From Paraburkholderia sabiae (GTDB lineage: Bacteria; Pseudomonadota; Gammaproteobacteria; Burkholderiales; Burkholderiaceae): a DNA stretch of 64,000 nucleotides. Below the pieces are notes generated by a model, which did not search any database, was not told the DNA's origin, and saw nothing but the letters and a program-made list of their open reading frames with translations. Position 1 is the stretch's first letter; every line of letters starts with the position of its first letter. Of the stretch, positions 18,476-27,929 are shown piece after piece. The DNA is taken from assembly GCF_030412785.1 (NCBI RefSeq), contig NZ_CP125295.1, positions 5,828,001 to 5,892,000 on the forward strand. Direction: 5' to 3'. The position numbers were made by a program, and so were the translations under genes.

Positions 18476-18967
18476 TCAGCGCTTGCGCGAAGGCTTCGCG
18501 GGCGCGGCCGGAGCGTTCATCCGGCGAAACTCTTCAATGACGTCTTCGAATTCGGAGACATCTTCGAAACGCCGGTACACGGAAGCGAAGCGCACGTACG
18601 CGATGGTGTCGAGCGCACGCAGTTCGTTCATCACGAGTTCGCCAAGACGCTCGCTGCGCACTTCGCGCTCGCCGCTGCCGAGCAGTTGATACTCGATGCG
18701 CGATGCGGCGGCATCGACGGCGTCGGCAGCAACTGGACGCTTGCGCAGCGCCAGTTGCATGCTCGCGACGATCTTGCGGCGATCGAATTCCGTGCGGCTG
18801 CCGTCCTTCTTCACGACCGAGGGCAACGCCAGCTCGACCCGCTCGTACGTCGTGAAACGCTTGTCGCAGGCCGGGCAACGGCGGCGGCGCCGGATCGCGG
18901 CGCCGTCTTCCGACACACGCGAGTCGACGACCTGTGTGTCCTCATGCCGGCAGAAGGGGCAGCGCAT
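18476..18967 (-). CDS. nrdR: ribonucleotide reductase repressor NrdR
   Basis: A 163-residue regulator with an N-terminal zinc ribbon ([13 protein letters not shown], then [15 protein letters not shown]) and an ATP-cone (about 46-136, beginning [16 protein letters not shown]). It senses ATP/dATP and represses ribonucleotide reductase operons by binding NrdR boxes. It is transcribed leftward six bases after glyA, an arrangement common in Burkholderiales. The C-terminal tail after [11 protein letters not shown] is Ala/Pro/Lys-rich and not part of the conserved core. No NrdR box is seen within the window. Confidence 0.96.
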   Translation of the reverse strand: MRCPFCRHEDTQVVDSRVSEDGAAIRRRRRCPACDKRFTTYERVELALPSVVKKDGSRTEFDRRKIVASMQLALRKRPVAADAVDAAASRIEYQLLGSGEREVRSERLGELVMNELRALDTIAYVRFASVYRRFEDVSEFEDVIEEFRRMNAPAAPAKPSRKR

Positions 18968-18973
18968 GGTGGC

Positions 18974-20221
18974 TTAGCGGTAAACCGGAAAACGCTTCGT
19001 CAGCTCGGCGACCTGCGCGCGAACGCGCTCGATCGTCGCCGTGTCTTCCGGGTTGTCCAGCACGTCAGCGATCAGGTTGCCGACCTGCTCGGCTTCCTTC
19101 GTGCCGAAACCGCGCGTCGTCATTGCAGGCGAGCCCAGACGGACACCGCTCGTCACGAACGGCTTTTCCGGATCGTTCGGAATCGCGTTCTTGTTGACGG
19201 TGATGTGCGCCGCGCCGAGCGCCGCTTCCGCAGCCTTGCCCGTGATCTTCTTCGCGCGCAGGTCGACCAACATCACGTGGCTTTCCGTGCGGCCCGACAC
19301 GATGCGCAGACCGCGCTTGACGAGCGTCTCAGCCAGCACGCGTGCGTTCTCGACCACGCGCTGCTGATATTCCTTGAACTCGGGCGCCAGCGCTTCCTTG
19401 AACGCGACAGCCTTGCCGGCGATCACGTGCATCAGCGGACCGCCCTGGATGCCCGGGAAAATCGCCGAGTTGATCTGCTTCTCGAATTCGGCCTTCATCA
19501 GGATCACGCCGCCGCGCGGGCCGCGCAGGCTCTTGTGCGTGGTCGTCGTGACGAAGTCGGCGAACGGCACCGGGTTCGGATAGACGCCCGCGGCGATCAG
19601 GCCGGCGTAGTGCGCCATGTCGACCATCAGATACGCGCCGACCGACTTCGCGATCTTCGACAGACGTTCGAAGTCGATGCGCAGCGCGAACGCCGATGCG
19701 CCCGCGACGATGATCTTCGGCTTGTGTTCCTGCGCGAGCTTTTCAGCCGCGTCGTAGTCGATGTCTTCGGCTTCGTTCAGGCCGTAGCTGATCACGTTGA
19801 ACCACTTGCCCGACATGTTGACGGGCGAGCCGTGCGTCAGGTGGCCGCCGTGCGCGAGGCTCATGCCCATGATCGTGTCGCCCGGCTTGAGCATCGCGAA
19901 GAACACGCCCTGGTTGGCCTGCGAACCCGAGTTCGGCTGGACGTTCGCAGCTTCGGCGCCGAACAGCTGCTTCACGCGGTCGATCGCGAGCTGCTCGACG
20001 ACGTCAACGTATTCGCAGCCGCCGTAGTAGCGCTTGCCGGGATAGCCTTCGGCGTACTTGTTGGTGAGCTGCGAGCCCTGTGCGGCCATCACGGCCGGGC
20101 TCGTGTAGTTTTCCGACGCGATCAGTTCGATGTGCTCTTCCTGACGGCGGTTTTCGTCCTGGATGGCGTTCCAGATTTCCGGATCGACGTTGGCGATGGT
20201 GCTTTGGGCTCTGTCAAACAT
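18974..20221 (-). CDS. glyA: serine hydroxymethyltransferase
   Basis: A 415-residue PLP enzyme that interconverts serine and glycine with tetrahydrofolate. The PLP lysine is in [15 protein letters not shown] (about residue 229). Other family marks are [29 protein letters not shown] near the N-terminus and LVDLR followed by [11 protein letters not shown]. Length is as expected (E. coli 417). ATG 20221 starts [13 protein letters not shown], the normal N-terminus; the open frame upstream to 20464 is not coding. It is followed six bases later by nrdR. The 500-base upstream region contains an imperfect hairpin but no riboswitch I can recognise. Confidence 0.97.
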   Translation of the reverse strand: MFDRAQSTIANVDPEIWNAIQDENRRQEEHIELIASENYTSPAVMAAQGSQLTNKYAEGYPGKRYYGGCEYVDVVEQLAIDRVKQLFGAEAANVQPNSGSQANQGVFFAMLKPGDTIMGMSLAHGGHLTHGSPVNMSGKWFNVISYGLNEAEDIDYDAAEKLAQEHKPKIIVAGASAFALRIDFERLSKIAKSVGAYLMVDMAHYAGLIAAGVYPNPVPFADFVTTTTHKSLRGPRGGVILMKAEFEKQINSAIFPGIQGGPLMHVIAGKAVAFKEALAPEFKEYQQRVVENARVLAETLVKRGLRIVSGRTESHVMLVDLRAKKITGKAAEAALGAAHITVNKNAIPNDPEKPFVTSGVRLGSPAMTTRGFGTKEAEQVGNLIADVLDNPEDTATIERVRAQVAELTKRFPVYR

Positions 20222-20722
20222 GCTGGTTCCGTTAAGTGTGTTCAGGTTGACCGGATCGTGCGCAGGTCGTGTGCCGAGAGCGTAGTAGGTACGCAGCACT
20301 GCTGGCCACTGCTGATGGTGGGAGCCTTGACGTGGCGTATGAAGGAGGTGCCGCACACGCGAGTCAGGACAACCACCGGCAGCGCAAACGACGGCGCGCG
20401 CGAAACATGGCTGCCCAGGCGAACGGCAAAACGGCACCCTGCGCTTCACGGTGGGACGCTCCACCTTGAACCCGTCACGCTTGACAGCGTTGGGTTCTAT
20501 CGCCAGTCACGCAGGGATGAGCGCGTTAGTTTATTGGAACCGTGTCGAATAGGCAACCAAGCCGGCAAGCGCCCCGCGTAGGCCGTCCGAAGCCCCGTCG
20601 TGCCGTTGCAGAGGCCACCGGGAGGCCCGCTCGAACGTGCCTTCGCGCGGCGGGGTCATTCTTGCCGCATCGCCCCATTGGAAGTAGGCTTGTGGCCTTT
20701 CTTCACCGACCAGGGAACAGCA
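20222..20722. other. 501-base divergent region between glyA and SDR gene
   Basis: No real gene. It contains the promoters of glyA (leftward) and of the short-chain dehydrogenase (rightward). GAACCC at 20468 and GGGTTC at 20492 enclose ACGCT/AGCGT, making a two-part hairpin of 30 bases. No glycine-riboswitch core was found. Confidence 0.5.
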
Positions 20723-21469
20723 ATGATCGTGTTCGTCACCGGCGCGTCCGCAGGGTTCGGCGCCGCTATCGCCCGGGCTTTCGTCAAAGGCGGCCATCGC
20801 GTCGTCGCCACCGCGCGCCGCAAGGATCGTCTGCAGGCGCTCGCCGACGAACTCGGCGACAACCTGCTGCCGTTCGAGCTCGACGTGCGCGACCGCGCCG
20901 CCGTCGAAGCCGTCCCCACCGCGCTGCCCGCCGACTTTGCCGCCGTCGACGTGCTCGTCAACAACGCCGGCCTCGCGCTCGGGCTCGAGCCCGCGCAGCG
21001 TGCCGTGCTCGATGACTGGACCACGATGATCGAGACCAACTGTACGGGTCTCGTGCAGGTCACGCGCGCGTTTCTGCCGGGCATGATCGAGCGCAATCGC
21101 GGGCATGTGTTCAATCTGGGCTCGGTAGCGGCCTCGTGGCCGTATCCGGGCGGCAACGTGTACGGCGCGACCAAGGCGTTCGTGCGCCAGTTCAGTCTGA
21201 ATCTGCGCGCGGATCTGCACGGCACGCCCATCCGCGTGACGGACATCGAGCCGGGGCTGTGCGGCGGCACCGAGTTTTCGAACGTGCGTTTCCGCGGCGA
21301 CGACGAGAAGGCTGCGAACGTCTATCAGAACGTCCAGCCGCTCACGGCCGAAGACATCGCCGATTCGATCTACTGGATCGCGACGCGCCCCGCGCACGTC
21401 AACATCAATACGATCGAACTGATGCCCGTCGCGCAGTCGTTCGCTGGTCTGAACATTCATCGCGGCTGA
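20723..21469 (+). CDS. short-chain dehydrogenase, YdfG-like
   Basis: A 248-residue SDR oxidoreductase. The cofactor motif TGASAGFG is at residues 6-13, VNNAG follows the fourth strand, and the catalytic S-Y-K set is seen as LGSVAASWPYPGGNVYGATKA. The C-terminal segment with DIEPGLCGGTEFSNVRF and ELMPVAQSFAGL is that of YdfG (3-hydroxy acid/serine dehydrogenase, NADP-dependent), also 248 residues in E. coli. ATG 20723 is preceded by GGGAACAGCA. The gene is divergent from glyA, which fits a role in amino-acid or malonic semialdehyde metabolism but does not prove it. Confidence 0.88.
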   Translation: MIVFVTGASAGFGAAIARAFVKGGHRVVATARRKDRLQALADELGDNLLPFELDVRDRAAVEAVPTALPADFAAVDVLVNNAGLALGLEPAQRAVLDDWTTMIETNCTGLVQVTRAFLPGMIERNRGHVFNLGSVAASWPYPGGNVYGATKAFVRQFSLNLRADLHGTPIRVTDIEPGLCGGTEFSNVRFRGDDEKAANVYQNVQPLTAEDIADSIYWIATRPAHVNINTIELMPVAQSFAGLNIHRG

Positions 21470-21613
21470 GGTCACGAAGGCGCTGCGTCGGGCCGCATGT
21501 ATCAGTCACATGCAGCGGCGTCGATGCAGCGCCTGTCGCGCCGGTAAAACACATTCCGCTACAGAAGTGCCCAAAAATGCGGCGCCCTTTTGCGTTCCGG
21601 TAAAATGCGCGCC

Positions 21614-22084
21614 ATGAATATGTCTGACAGTCAGTCCGGCGCGGAAGTCGGCGGCTTTATCTGGCCGATTCGCGTGTATTACGAAGACACCGACGCCGGC
21701 GGCATCGTGTTTTACGCGAACTACCTGAAATTTTTCGAGCGCGCGCGCACCGAATGGCTGCGCGCGTGCGGCGTCGATCAACGCAAGCTCGCGGATGAAA
21801 CGGGAGCGCTCTTCGTCGTGCGCAGCACTGCCCTCGACTATCGCGCGCCCGCCCGGCTCGACGACATGCTGCGCATCGTCAGCCGGATCGAGAAGCTTGG
21901 CCGCGCGTCGGTGGATTTCGCCCAGGAAGCCTGGCGCGGCGACACGCTGCTGGCGACGGGCACGATCCGCGTCGGTTGCGTCGATTCGAAATCGATGAAA
22001 CCGGCAGCCATTCCTCCGCCGGTTCACGCCGCTTTGCAGCGCGAACCGGACTCAAACGGCGCCAGCATGTCAACGGCTGCTTAA
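21614..22084 (+). CDS. ybgC: tol-pal associated acyl-CoA thioesterase YbgC
   Basis: A hotdog-fold thioesterase of about 156 residues. The catalytic segment RVYYEDTDAGGIVFYANYLKFFERARTEWLR carries the Asp of the 4-hydroxybenzoyl-CoA thioesterase group. YbgC acts on short or medium acyl-CoA or acyl-ACP in the cytoplasm and is the conventional first gene of the tol-pal operon, as here. In-frame ATGs at 21605, 21614 and 21620 compete; 21614 was chosen because TAAAAT just upstream resembles a promoter element. The C-terminal 20 residues are poorly conserved. tolQ starts 168 bases downstream. Confidence 0.9.
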   Translation: MNMSDSQSGAEVGGFIWPIRVYYEDTDAGGIVFYANYLKFFERARTEWLRACGVDQRKLADETGALFVVRSTALDYRAPARLDDMLRIVSRIEKLGRASVDFAQEAWRGDTLLATGTIRVGCVDSKSMKPAAIPPPVHAALQREPDSNGASMSTAA

Positions 22085-22252
22085 TAAGCGCCGTTAATGG
22101 CTGGACAGTGAACTCGTAACGGTCACAACAAGACCAAGCATGGTTCGGCGAAGGACCCGCCGAAGCTTCCGGTTTGCCAACTGAATGCCAACCGAACGCT
22201 TCGACCCACCTTGCAGCCGGACGCCCCACCCGGGACGTTACATCGAACCTAT

Positions 22253-22930
22253 ATGAACACTACACAAGATCTGTCGATCATTTCCCTCGTTCTCAATGCG
22301 AGCCTGCTGGCGCAGGCAGTGATGGCGCTGCTGTTGTTGCTGTCGCTGATGTCGTGGACTTTCATCTTCCGCAAGTGGTTTGCGATTCGCCGTGCGCGGG
22401 CGCAGACTGAGCGTTTCGAACGCGATTTCTGGTCGGGCGGCGACCTGCAGGCGCTGTACCAGAGCGCCGCGAACAACCGTCACACGATCGGCGCGCTCGA
22501 ACGTATTTTCGAGTCGGGCATGCGCGAGTTCCTGAAGGGCAAGGAAAAGCGGATCAACGATCCGGGCGCGATTCTCGACGGCGCACGCCGCGCCATGCGC
22601 GCTGCGTTCCAGCGTGAAATGGACGTGCTCGAAGCCAACCTCGCGTTCCTCGCTTCCGTTGGTTCGGTCAGCCCGTATATCGGTCTGTTCGGCACGGTGT
22701 GGGGCATCATGAATGCGTTCCGCGGCCTCGCCAACGTCCAGCAGGCCACGCTCGCGAACGTCGCGCCCGGCATCGCCGAGGCACTGACGGCAACGGCCAT
22801 CGGCCTCTTCGCCGCGATCCCCGCCGTGGTCGCCTATAACCGTTACGCGCACGACATCGATCGCCTCGCGATCCGCTTCGAAACCTTCATCGAAGAGTTC
22901 TCGAACATCCTGCAGCGTCAGGCCCATTAA
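22253..22930 (+). CDS. tolQ: Tol-Pal system inner membrane protein TolQ
   Basis: A 225-residue protein with three transmembrane segments (about 12-35, 133-153 and 170-190). The conserved FLASVGSVSPYIGLFGTVWGIM and GIAEALTATAIGLFAAIPAVVAYN blocks form the proton channel shared with ExbB and MotA. With TolR it energises TolA to pull Pal and constrict the outer membrane at division. ATG 22253 gives the normal N-terminus MNTTQDLS; the earlier frame start at 22211 adds nothing conserved. It is followed 10 bases later by tolR. Confidence 0.96.
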   Translation: MNTTQDLSIISLVLNASLLAQAVMALLLLLSLMSWTFIFRKWFAIRRARAQTERFERDFWSGGDLQALYQSAANNRHTIGALERIFESGMREFLKGKEKRINDPGAILDGARRAMRAAFQREMDVLEANLAFLASVGSVSPYIGLFGTVWGIMNAFRGLANVQQATLANVAPGIAEALTATAIGLFAAIPAVVAYNRYAHDIDRLAIRFETFIEEFSNILQRQAH

Positions 22931-22940
22931 GGAGTCCACG

Positions 22941-23387
22941 ATGGCCGGTTCAGTTCGTTCCAGCATGCGCGGCAGCCGCTCGCGCCGCGCGATGGCCGAC
23001 ATCAACGTCGTGCCGTACATCGACGTGATGCTCGTGCTGCTCGTGATTTTCATGGTGACGGCGCCGCTCGTGGCGCCGTCCATCGTGAATCTGCCGACGG
23101 TCGGCGGCGCCGCGCCGCAACAGCAGACGCCGCCCGTCGTCGTCAACATCAAGGCCGACGGCAACATGAATGTGAAGTACAAGGACGACGCGGGCGCGAC
23201 CCAGCAGGAGACGATGACGCAGGCCGATCTGCGCAGCTTCGTCACTGACCGTCAGGCTTCGCACCCCGATCAGCCCGTCGTGATCGCCGCCGACAAGACG
23301 GTCAAGTATGAAGTCGTGATGAACGTGATGTCCGACCTGAAGGCTCGCGGCGTCAAGCGCGTTGGATTGCTCGTCAAATCGCAATGA
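22941..23387 (+). CDS. tolR: Tol-Pal system inner membrane protein TolR
   Basis: A 148-residue protein with one transmembrane helix near the N-terminus (DINVVPYIDVMLVLLVIFMV, about 22-41), which contains the proton-carrying Asp, and a periplasmic ExbD-like domain. It couples TolQ proton flow to TolA. The ATGA overlap with tolA (23384-23387) indicates coupled translation. An extra N-terminal run of basic residues (RSSMRGSRSRRAMA) precedes the helix, as in other beta-proteobacterial TolR proteins. Confidence 0.95.
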   Translation: MAGSVRSSMRGSRSRRAMADINVVPYIDVMLVLLVIFMVTAPLVAPSIVNLPTVGGAAPQQQTPPVVVNIKADGNMNVKYKDDAGATQQETMTQADLRSFVTDRQASHPDQPVVIAADKTVKYEVVMNVMSDLKARGVKRVGLLVKSQ

Positions 23388-24427
23388 CCCGCCGAGAGAA
23401 AAACGTCTACCCGTTACAGCCGCCGCGCGAGCGCGGTACCGGCCGCGCCGTCGCGCTGGCCGTGGTGATGCACGTGTTGCTCGGGTTCTTCCTGTATCAC
23501 GGCATCCACTGGCAGAACAGCACGCCGGCTGGCGCCGAAGCCGAACTGTGGACGGAAGTGCCCGACGTGCCGACGCCCCGCCCCGTTCCGCCGCCGCCCG
23601 CACCTGCGCCCGTCAAGCCGGCGCCGCAGGTCAACGACGAAGAAGCCGACATCGCGCTGCAGGAGAAGAAGCGCAAGCAGCAGCAGGAAGCGCAGCGTCA
23701 GGCCGAACTCGCCGAGCAGCAGCGTCAGCAGAAGCTGCAGGCCCAGCAGGAAGCCGAGGCGAAACGCCAGCAGCAACTCGCGGCCGACCAGGCCGCGGCT
23801 GCCGCCGCCGCGAAGCTCAAGCAGCAGCAACAGCAACAGCAGGCTGAAAAGCTCAAGCAGCAGCAACTCGCCCAGCAGAAGCAGGATCAGCTGAAGAAGC
23901 AGCAGGAAGAGCAGCAAAAGCAGAAGGAGCAGAAGGAACAGGAAGCGAAGCAGGCTCAAGCCGAAGCGCAGGCCAAGGCTGACGCGGCGAAGGCCGCGAA
24001 GGCCAAAGCCCAGGCGCAGGCACAGGCCGATGCCGCGAAGAAGCTCGACGCGGAGCGCCGTCAGCGTCTCGCCGCGCTGCAGGGTATGGCGGGCGGCGAA
24101 GGTTCGACGGGCAACGGTCTCGCGAAGAGCGGCACGGGCACGGGTTCCGGTGGCACGGCGACATCGCCCGGCTACGCGGATAAGGTCAAGCGCCGCGTGC
24201 AGCCGAACATCGTCTGGTCGGGTGATACGTCGGGTCTCGAGACCGTCGTTTCCGTGCGTTGCTCGCCGACGGGCACGCTGCTGAGCGCGACGGTTACGCG
24301 CAGCAGCGGGAACGACGCATGGGACGCCGCCGCGCTGCGTGCGGTCCAGCGCTCGGATCCGATGCCACAGGACGTCAACGGCAAGACGCCTGAAAGCTTC
24401 AAGATCACACTGCGTCCGGCCGCCTGA
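23384..24427 (+). CDS. tolA: cell envelope protein TolA
   Basis: A 347-residue TonB-like energy transducer. One transmembrane helix (about 18-36, AVALAVVMHVLLGFFLYHG) is followed by a Pro-rich stretch, a long Gln/Lys/Ala/Glu coiled coil (about 90-235, with several Q and QQK runs) that spans the periplasm, a Gly/Ser/Thr linker (about 240-262), and a C-terminal TonB-fold domain (about 265-345) that binds TolB and Pal. The repetitive centre is low complexity and may vary between strains. It overlaps tolR by four bases. Function follows from family and operon. Confidence 0.95.
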   Translation: MTRREKNVYPLQPPRERGTGRAVALAVVMHVLLGFFLYHGIHWQNSTPAGAEAELWTEVPDVPTPRPVPPPPAPAPVKPAPQVNDEEADIALQEKKRKQQQEAQRQAELAEQQRQQKLQAQQEAEAKRQQQLAADQAAAAAAAKLKQQQQQQQAEKLKQQQLAQQKQDQLKKQQEEQQKQKEQKEQEAKQAQAEAQAKADAAKAAKAKAQAQAQADAAKKLDAERRQRLAALQGMAGGEGSTGNGLAKSGTGTGSGGTATSPGYADKVKRRVQPNIVWSGDTSGLETVVSVRCSPTGTLLSATVTRSSGNDAWDAAALRAVQRSDPMPQDVNGKTPESFKITLRPAA

Positions 24428-24543
24428 CATGTCGTTTCCGATTCGCACGCTGTTGCGCGCGGAGCGGGAACGATTTCTGCTCAAGCCGGTCTGTTTGCAG
24501 TTGTGGAGTGTTAGAAATTCGTTTTATGGGGAATTTATAAACA

Positions 24544-25836
24544 ATGAGTTTGATGACCAAGCTAGGCCTGCGAGCACTCGTAGCGTCGTGTCTGATCGCC
24601 GCGGGCGGTGCCGCCCATGCACAACTCAACGTGCTCGTGACGGGCGTCGGTTCTACGCAGTTCCCGATTGCCACGGCAAATTTTGCCAACGAGGCAAATT
24701 CTCCCCAGCAGATCAGCACGATCGTCCGCCAGGATCTTCAACGTAGCGGTAAATTCACCAACATCGACGCAGGCAGTGCGCCCGTTTCGGAAGGTGATTC
24801 CGTCGATCTCGGCGCATGGAAGGCAAAGGGCGCGAACGCGTTCGTCGCGGGTAGCGTCACGAAACTGCCGAACGGCCAGTATCAGGTGCGCTTCAAGCTG
24901 TACGACACTGTCAACCAGCAAAGCCTCGGCGGCCTCGAGCTGGTCAGCCCGGAAAGCGGGCTGCGCATGAGCGCGCACAAGGTGGCTGACTACATCTACG
25001 CAAAGCTGATGGGCGGCCGCGGCGTGTTCGCGACGCGTCTGTCGTACGTGATCAAGACGGGCAACCGCTATCAGCTGCAGATTTCGGATTCGGACGGCCA
25101 GGACGCGCACATCGCCCTGTCCAGCCCGGAGCCGATCATCTCGCCGGCATGGTCGCCGGACGGCACGAAGGTCGCGTACGTTTCGTTCGAAAAGAAGAAG
25201 CCGATCGTCTACATCCATGACCTGCCGACGGGCCGCCGCGTGGTCGTGTCCGACCAGAAGGGCAACAACAGCGCGCCCGCCTGGTCGCCTGACGGCCGCA
25301 CGCTCGCCGTCGCGCTGTCGCGCACCGGCAACACGCAGATCTTCGCCGTCAACGCCGATGGCAGCGGTCTGCGCCGCCTGACGCAAGGCAGCTCGATCGA
25401 TACCGAGCCGTCGTATTCGCCGGATGGCCAGTCGATCTACTTCACGAGCGATCGAGGCGGCCAGCCGCAGGTCTACAAGATGTCCGCCAGCGGCGAGTCA
25501 TCGGGCGGCGCGCAGCGCGTGACGTTCACGGGTAACTACAATACGAGTCCGCGCGTGAGCCCGGACGGCAAGCAGCTCGCATATATCTCGCGTACGGGCG
25601 GGGGCTTCAAGCTGTATATCCAGGATCTGCAGTCGGGCGTCGCGACGGCGCTCACCGATACAACACATGACGAATCGCCGAGCTTCGCGGCGAATGGTCA
25701 GTACATTCTTTACGCCACTCAGGTGAACGGCCGTGGCGTGTTGGCCGCAGTATCGACCGACGGTCGGACGCGGCAGGTCCTGTCCGTTCAGGGGGGCAGC
25801 GTACGCGAGCCTTCCTGGGGCCCGTTTATGCAATAA
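24544..25836 (+). CDS. tolB: Tol-Pal system periplasmic protein TolB
   Basis: A 430-residue periplasmic protein. A signal peptide (about 1-27, ending AHA before [10 protein letters not shown]) is followed by an alpha/beta domain (to about 165) and a six-bladed beta propeller with repeated [12 protein letters not shown] motifs ([61 protein letters not shown]). TolB switches between Pal and TolA. It begins 116 bases after tolA; a TATAAA-like element lies just before the ATG, but no full promoter is convincing. Confidence 0.97.
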   Translation: MSLMTKLGLRALVASCLIAAGGAAHAQLNVLVTGVGSTQFPIATANFANEANSPQQISTIVRQDLQRSGKFTNIDAGSAPVSEGDSVDLGAWKAKGANAFVAGSVTKLPNGQYQVRFKLYDTVNQQSLGGLELVSPESGLRMSAHKVADYIYAKLMGGRGVFATRLSYVIKTGNRYQLQISDSDGQDAHIALSSPEPIISPAWSPDGTKVAYVSFEKKKPIVYIHDLPTGRRVVVSDQKGNNSAPAWSPDGRTLAVALSRTGNTQIFAVNADGSGLRRLTQGSSIDTEPSYSPDGQSIYFTSDRGGQPQVYKMSASGESSGGAQRVTFTGNYNTSPRVSPDGKQLAYISRTGGGFKLYIQDLQSGVATALTDTTHDESPSFAANGQYILYATQVNGRGVLAAVSTDGRTRQVLSVQGGSVREPSWGPFMQ

Positions 25837-25855
25837 CACACAAGGAGAGTGAAGC

Positions 25856-26365
25856 ATGATGTCCAAACTTCGTATCGCGCTTGCCGTGGCAATGGTCGGC
25901 ACGCTCGCTGCATGTCATTCGGGCGTTAAGCTCGACGAAAACGCCGGCAAGGGCGGCGCGACTGGCGCGCAACCGAACCCGAACGATGTCGCCACGGTGA
26001 ACGTCGATCCGTTGAACGATCCGAACAGCCCGCTGGCAAAGCGCAGCATCTATTTCGACTTCGACAGCTACTCGGTCAAGGACGACTACCAGCCGCTGCT
26101 GCAGCAACACGCTCAGTACCTGAAGAGCCACCCGCAACGTCACGTCCTGATCCAGGGCAACACCGACGAGCGTGGCACGAGCGAGTACAACCTGGCACTC
26201 GGCCAGAAGCGTGCTGAAGCCGTGCGCCGTTCGCTGTCGCTGCTGGGCGTGCCGGATTCGGAAATGGAAGCCGTGAGCCTCGGCAAGGAAAAGCCGCAGG
26301 CAACGGGTCACGATGAAGCGTCGTGGGCGCAAAACCGCCGCGCGGACCTCGTCTATCAACAGTAA
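25856..26365 (+). CDS. pal: peptidoglycan-associated lipoprotein Pal
   Basis: A 169-residue outer membrane lipoprotein. The signal peptide ends in the lipobox LAAC, with the lipidated Cys at residue 21. After a flexible linker, an OmpA-like domain (about 60-168) includes IYFDFDSYSVKDDYQPLL and NTDERGTSEYNLALGQKRA, which hold the Asp and Arg that bind diaminopimelate in peptidoglycan. AAGGAGAGTGAAGC precedes the ATG. It lies 19 bases after tolB and 15 bases before cpoB. Confidence 0.97.
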   Translation: MMSKLRIALAVAMVGTLAACHSGVKLDENAGKGGATGAQPNPNDVATVNVDPLNDPNSPLAKRSIYFDFDSYSVKDDYQPLLQQHAQYLKSHPQRHVLIQGNTDERGTSEYNLALGQKRAEAVRRSLSLLGVPDSEMEAVSLGKEKPQATGHDEASWAQNRRADLVYQQ

Positions 26366-26380
26366 TAGGTGACAAGCCGT

Positions 26381-27130
26381 ATGACGCACCGTTTTTCCTG
26401 GCTGCGCATGGCCGCAGCCGCCTGCGTCGCGGGGACGGCCGTAATGGCCCTTCCCGCCCACGCCGGCATGTTCGACGACGATCAGGCTCGCCAGGCGATC
26501 CTCGATCTGCGCACCAAGACTGATAGTCTGTCGAGCCAGCTGTCGGCGGCTCAACGCACGATCCTCGACCAGCAGAACCGTCTCGACCAGCTCAATCAGC
26601 AGGTCGCGACGCTGCGCGGTCAGAACGAGGACCTCACCAATCAGGTCGCGACGTTGCAGAAGCAGCAAAAGGACTACTACACCGACCTCGACGGTCGACT
26701 GAAGAAGTTCGAGCCGCAGCAACAGACGGTCGATGGCGTCGAGGGCACCGTGCAGCCAGGCGAAACGGAGGCGTTCAACGCGGCTTCGCAGCAGTTCCGC
26801 AGCGGTGACTTCAAGAACGCGGCGACCTCGTTCCGCAGCTTCATCGCGAAGTATCCGCAAAGCCCGTATCAGCCTACCGCGCAATACTGGCTCGGCAACG
26901 CGCTGTATGCGCTGCGCGACTACAAGGGCTCGACGTCGGTATGGCAAAACGTCGCGCAGAAGTATCCGCAGCATCCGCGCGCGCCGGAGGCGCTGCTGGC
27001 TATCGCGAACAACCAGCTCGAACAAGGCCAGAAGGCCGCCGCCAAGAAGACGCTCGAACAGATCGTCGCGCAGTACGGCGGTTCGGATGTCGCGCAGTCG
27101 GCACAAAGCAAACTTTCGCAGATCAAATGA
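26381..27130 (+). CDS. cpoB: cell division coordinator CpoB (YbgF)
   Basis: A 249-residue periplasmic protein, last gene of the tol-pal operon. It has a signal peptide (about 1-27, ending PAHA before GMFDDD), a trimeric coiled coil (about 30-105, Gln/Leu heptads) and TPR repeats (about 120-245). CpoB links TolA and PBP1B to coordinate peptidoglycan synthesis and outer membrane constriction. GTG 26369 is an alternative in-frame start that would add four residues; ATG 26381 sits at normal distance from TAGGTGA and was preferred. Confidence 0.93.
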   Translation: MTHRFSWLRMAAAACVAGTAVMALPAHAGMFDDDQARQAILDLRTKTDSLSSQLSAAQRTILDQQNRLDQLNQQVATLRGQNEDLTNQVATLQKQQKDYYTDLDGRLKKFEPQQQTVDGVEGTVQPGETEAFNAASQQFRSGDFKNAATSFRSFIAKYPQSPYQPTAQYWLGNALYALRDYKGSTSVWQNVAQKYPQHPRAPEALLAIANNQLEQGQKAAAKKTLEQIVAQYGGSDVAQSAQSKLSQIK

Positions 27131-27227
27131 TTCGTGGCGTACGCTTCGTGCGCGCGCCCGTTTGTTGTGATGCAGTAAAACGCGCAGTGTCGACGCTTTA
27201 AGAACCGATACGCGCGCCTCTCGCCGG

Positions 27228-27259
27228 AAAGCCCGGAACGCCAACGTTCCGGGCTTTTC
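27228..27259 (+). terminator. terminator of the tol-pal operon
   Basis: AAAGCCCGGAACG pairs with CGTTCCGGGCTTTT through CCAA, followed by CTTTT. It lies 98 bases after cpoB. Confidence 0.85.
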
Positions 27260-27297
27260 TTTTGGACGCGCGCAGACGCCGATTGCTGGCCGGTTTA

Positions 27298-27326
27298 TTG
27301 ACAGCCAGGCGTATCGCCGATATAAT
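27298..27326 (+). promoter_or_regulatory. consensus sigma-70 promoter of tRNA-Lys
   Basis: TTGACA (27298-27303) and TATAAT (27321-27326) are both perfect and separated by 17 bases. The tRNA begins 15 bases after the -10 box. Confidence 0.88.
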
Positions 27327-27340
27327 CTCGCTTCTCTTTT

Positions 27341-27416
27341 GGGTCGTTAGCTCAGCTGGTAGAGCAGCGGACTTTTAATCCGTTGGTCACAGGTTCGAAT
27401 CCCGTACGGCCTACCA
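27341..27416 (+). tRNA. tRNA-Lys (anticodon TTT)
   Basis: A 76-base cloverleaf. The acceptor GGGTCGT pairs with ACGGCCT (two G-U pairs), the D loop contains AGCTGGTAGAG, the anticodon loop is CTTTTAA, the T arm has GGTTCGAATCC, and the CCA end is encoded. It is followed by a strong terminator. Confidence 0.97.
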
Positions 27417-27425
27417 AAAGATTCG

Positions 27426-27454
27426 AAGGGCCCGGCGAAAGCCGGGCCCTTTTT
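27426..27454 (+). terminator. terminator after tRNA-Lys
   Basis: AAGGGCCCGGC, GAAA tetraloop and GCCGGGCCCTTTTTA form a perfect rho-independent terminator. Confidence 0.9.
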
Positions 27455-27929
27455 ATTTCGCGTCGCGCTTTCTGCACAACGCATATCGACCGCCCAATCC
27501 CCATCTCAGGCACTATCGCTGTCGGCGAAAAAATTACTCGCACCCATTCTTTTTCAATTACGCTACGCCAAAATTACTGGACTTATTCAATTGTAAAATC
27601 GCGATCGGCGCTTTTAAAAAGCCGCAATTAAATTGAAATGGCAGCACCAAAGAATGGGTTTTCCGGGGCAAACGTTGCACGCCGCCCAACACTGTCGATA
27701 ATTGTCCAAACCCTTACCTGGCTTGCACCAGACGCATGCATCGTCTGAAACGGAAGCCGTTTCGAAGCCCAATTCCATTCCGCCTTCAGAAAAAATAGTG
27801 TTTTCCCGACAATAAGCCCTTCGCCGTAGTCAATTTCAGCCAATCAAACTACGTAAGGGAATTGTCTACTGCATAATTCAAGCGACCTTCAAACAACAGC
27901 GCAGCACTAACCTGTAAAGGCTCGATCCG
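27455..27929. other. 475-base AT-richer region between tRNA-Lys and the polysaccharide locus
   Basis: The base composition is distinctly richer in A and T than the neighbourhood. ACCCATTCTTT (27542) and its exact complement AAAGAATGGGT (27649) form an inverted repeat, with TTCAATT/AATTGAA nested inside, and AAAATTACT occurs twice. A weak 71-codon leftward frame (27628-27843) has no family marks and is not called. It probably holds the promoter of the glycosyltransferase that follows. Confidence 0.5.

Noticed and set aside
20222..20540. Possible glycine or other riboswitch before glyA
   Set aside because: The conserved glycine aptamer core could not be found on the glyA strand; only a simple hairpin is present.
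18374..20581. A 735-codon rightward open frame
   Set aside because: It lies antisense to nrdR and glyA, is Arg/His-rich as expected of a high-GC shadow frame, and has no family motifs.
27392..27416. tRNA-Lys 3-prime end as an attachment site with a second copy
   Set aside because: No repeat of the tRNA end and no integrase gene were found in the window.
27628..27843. A 71-codon leftward frame in the AT-rich gap
   Set aside because: Plausible composition but no homology cue or ribosome site; it spans part of the inverted repeat.
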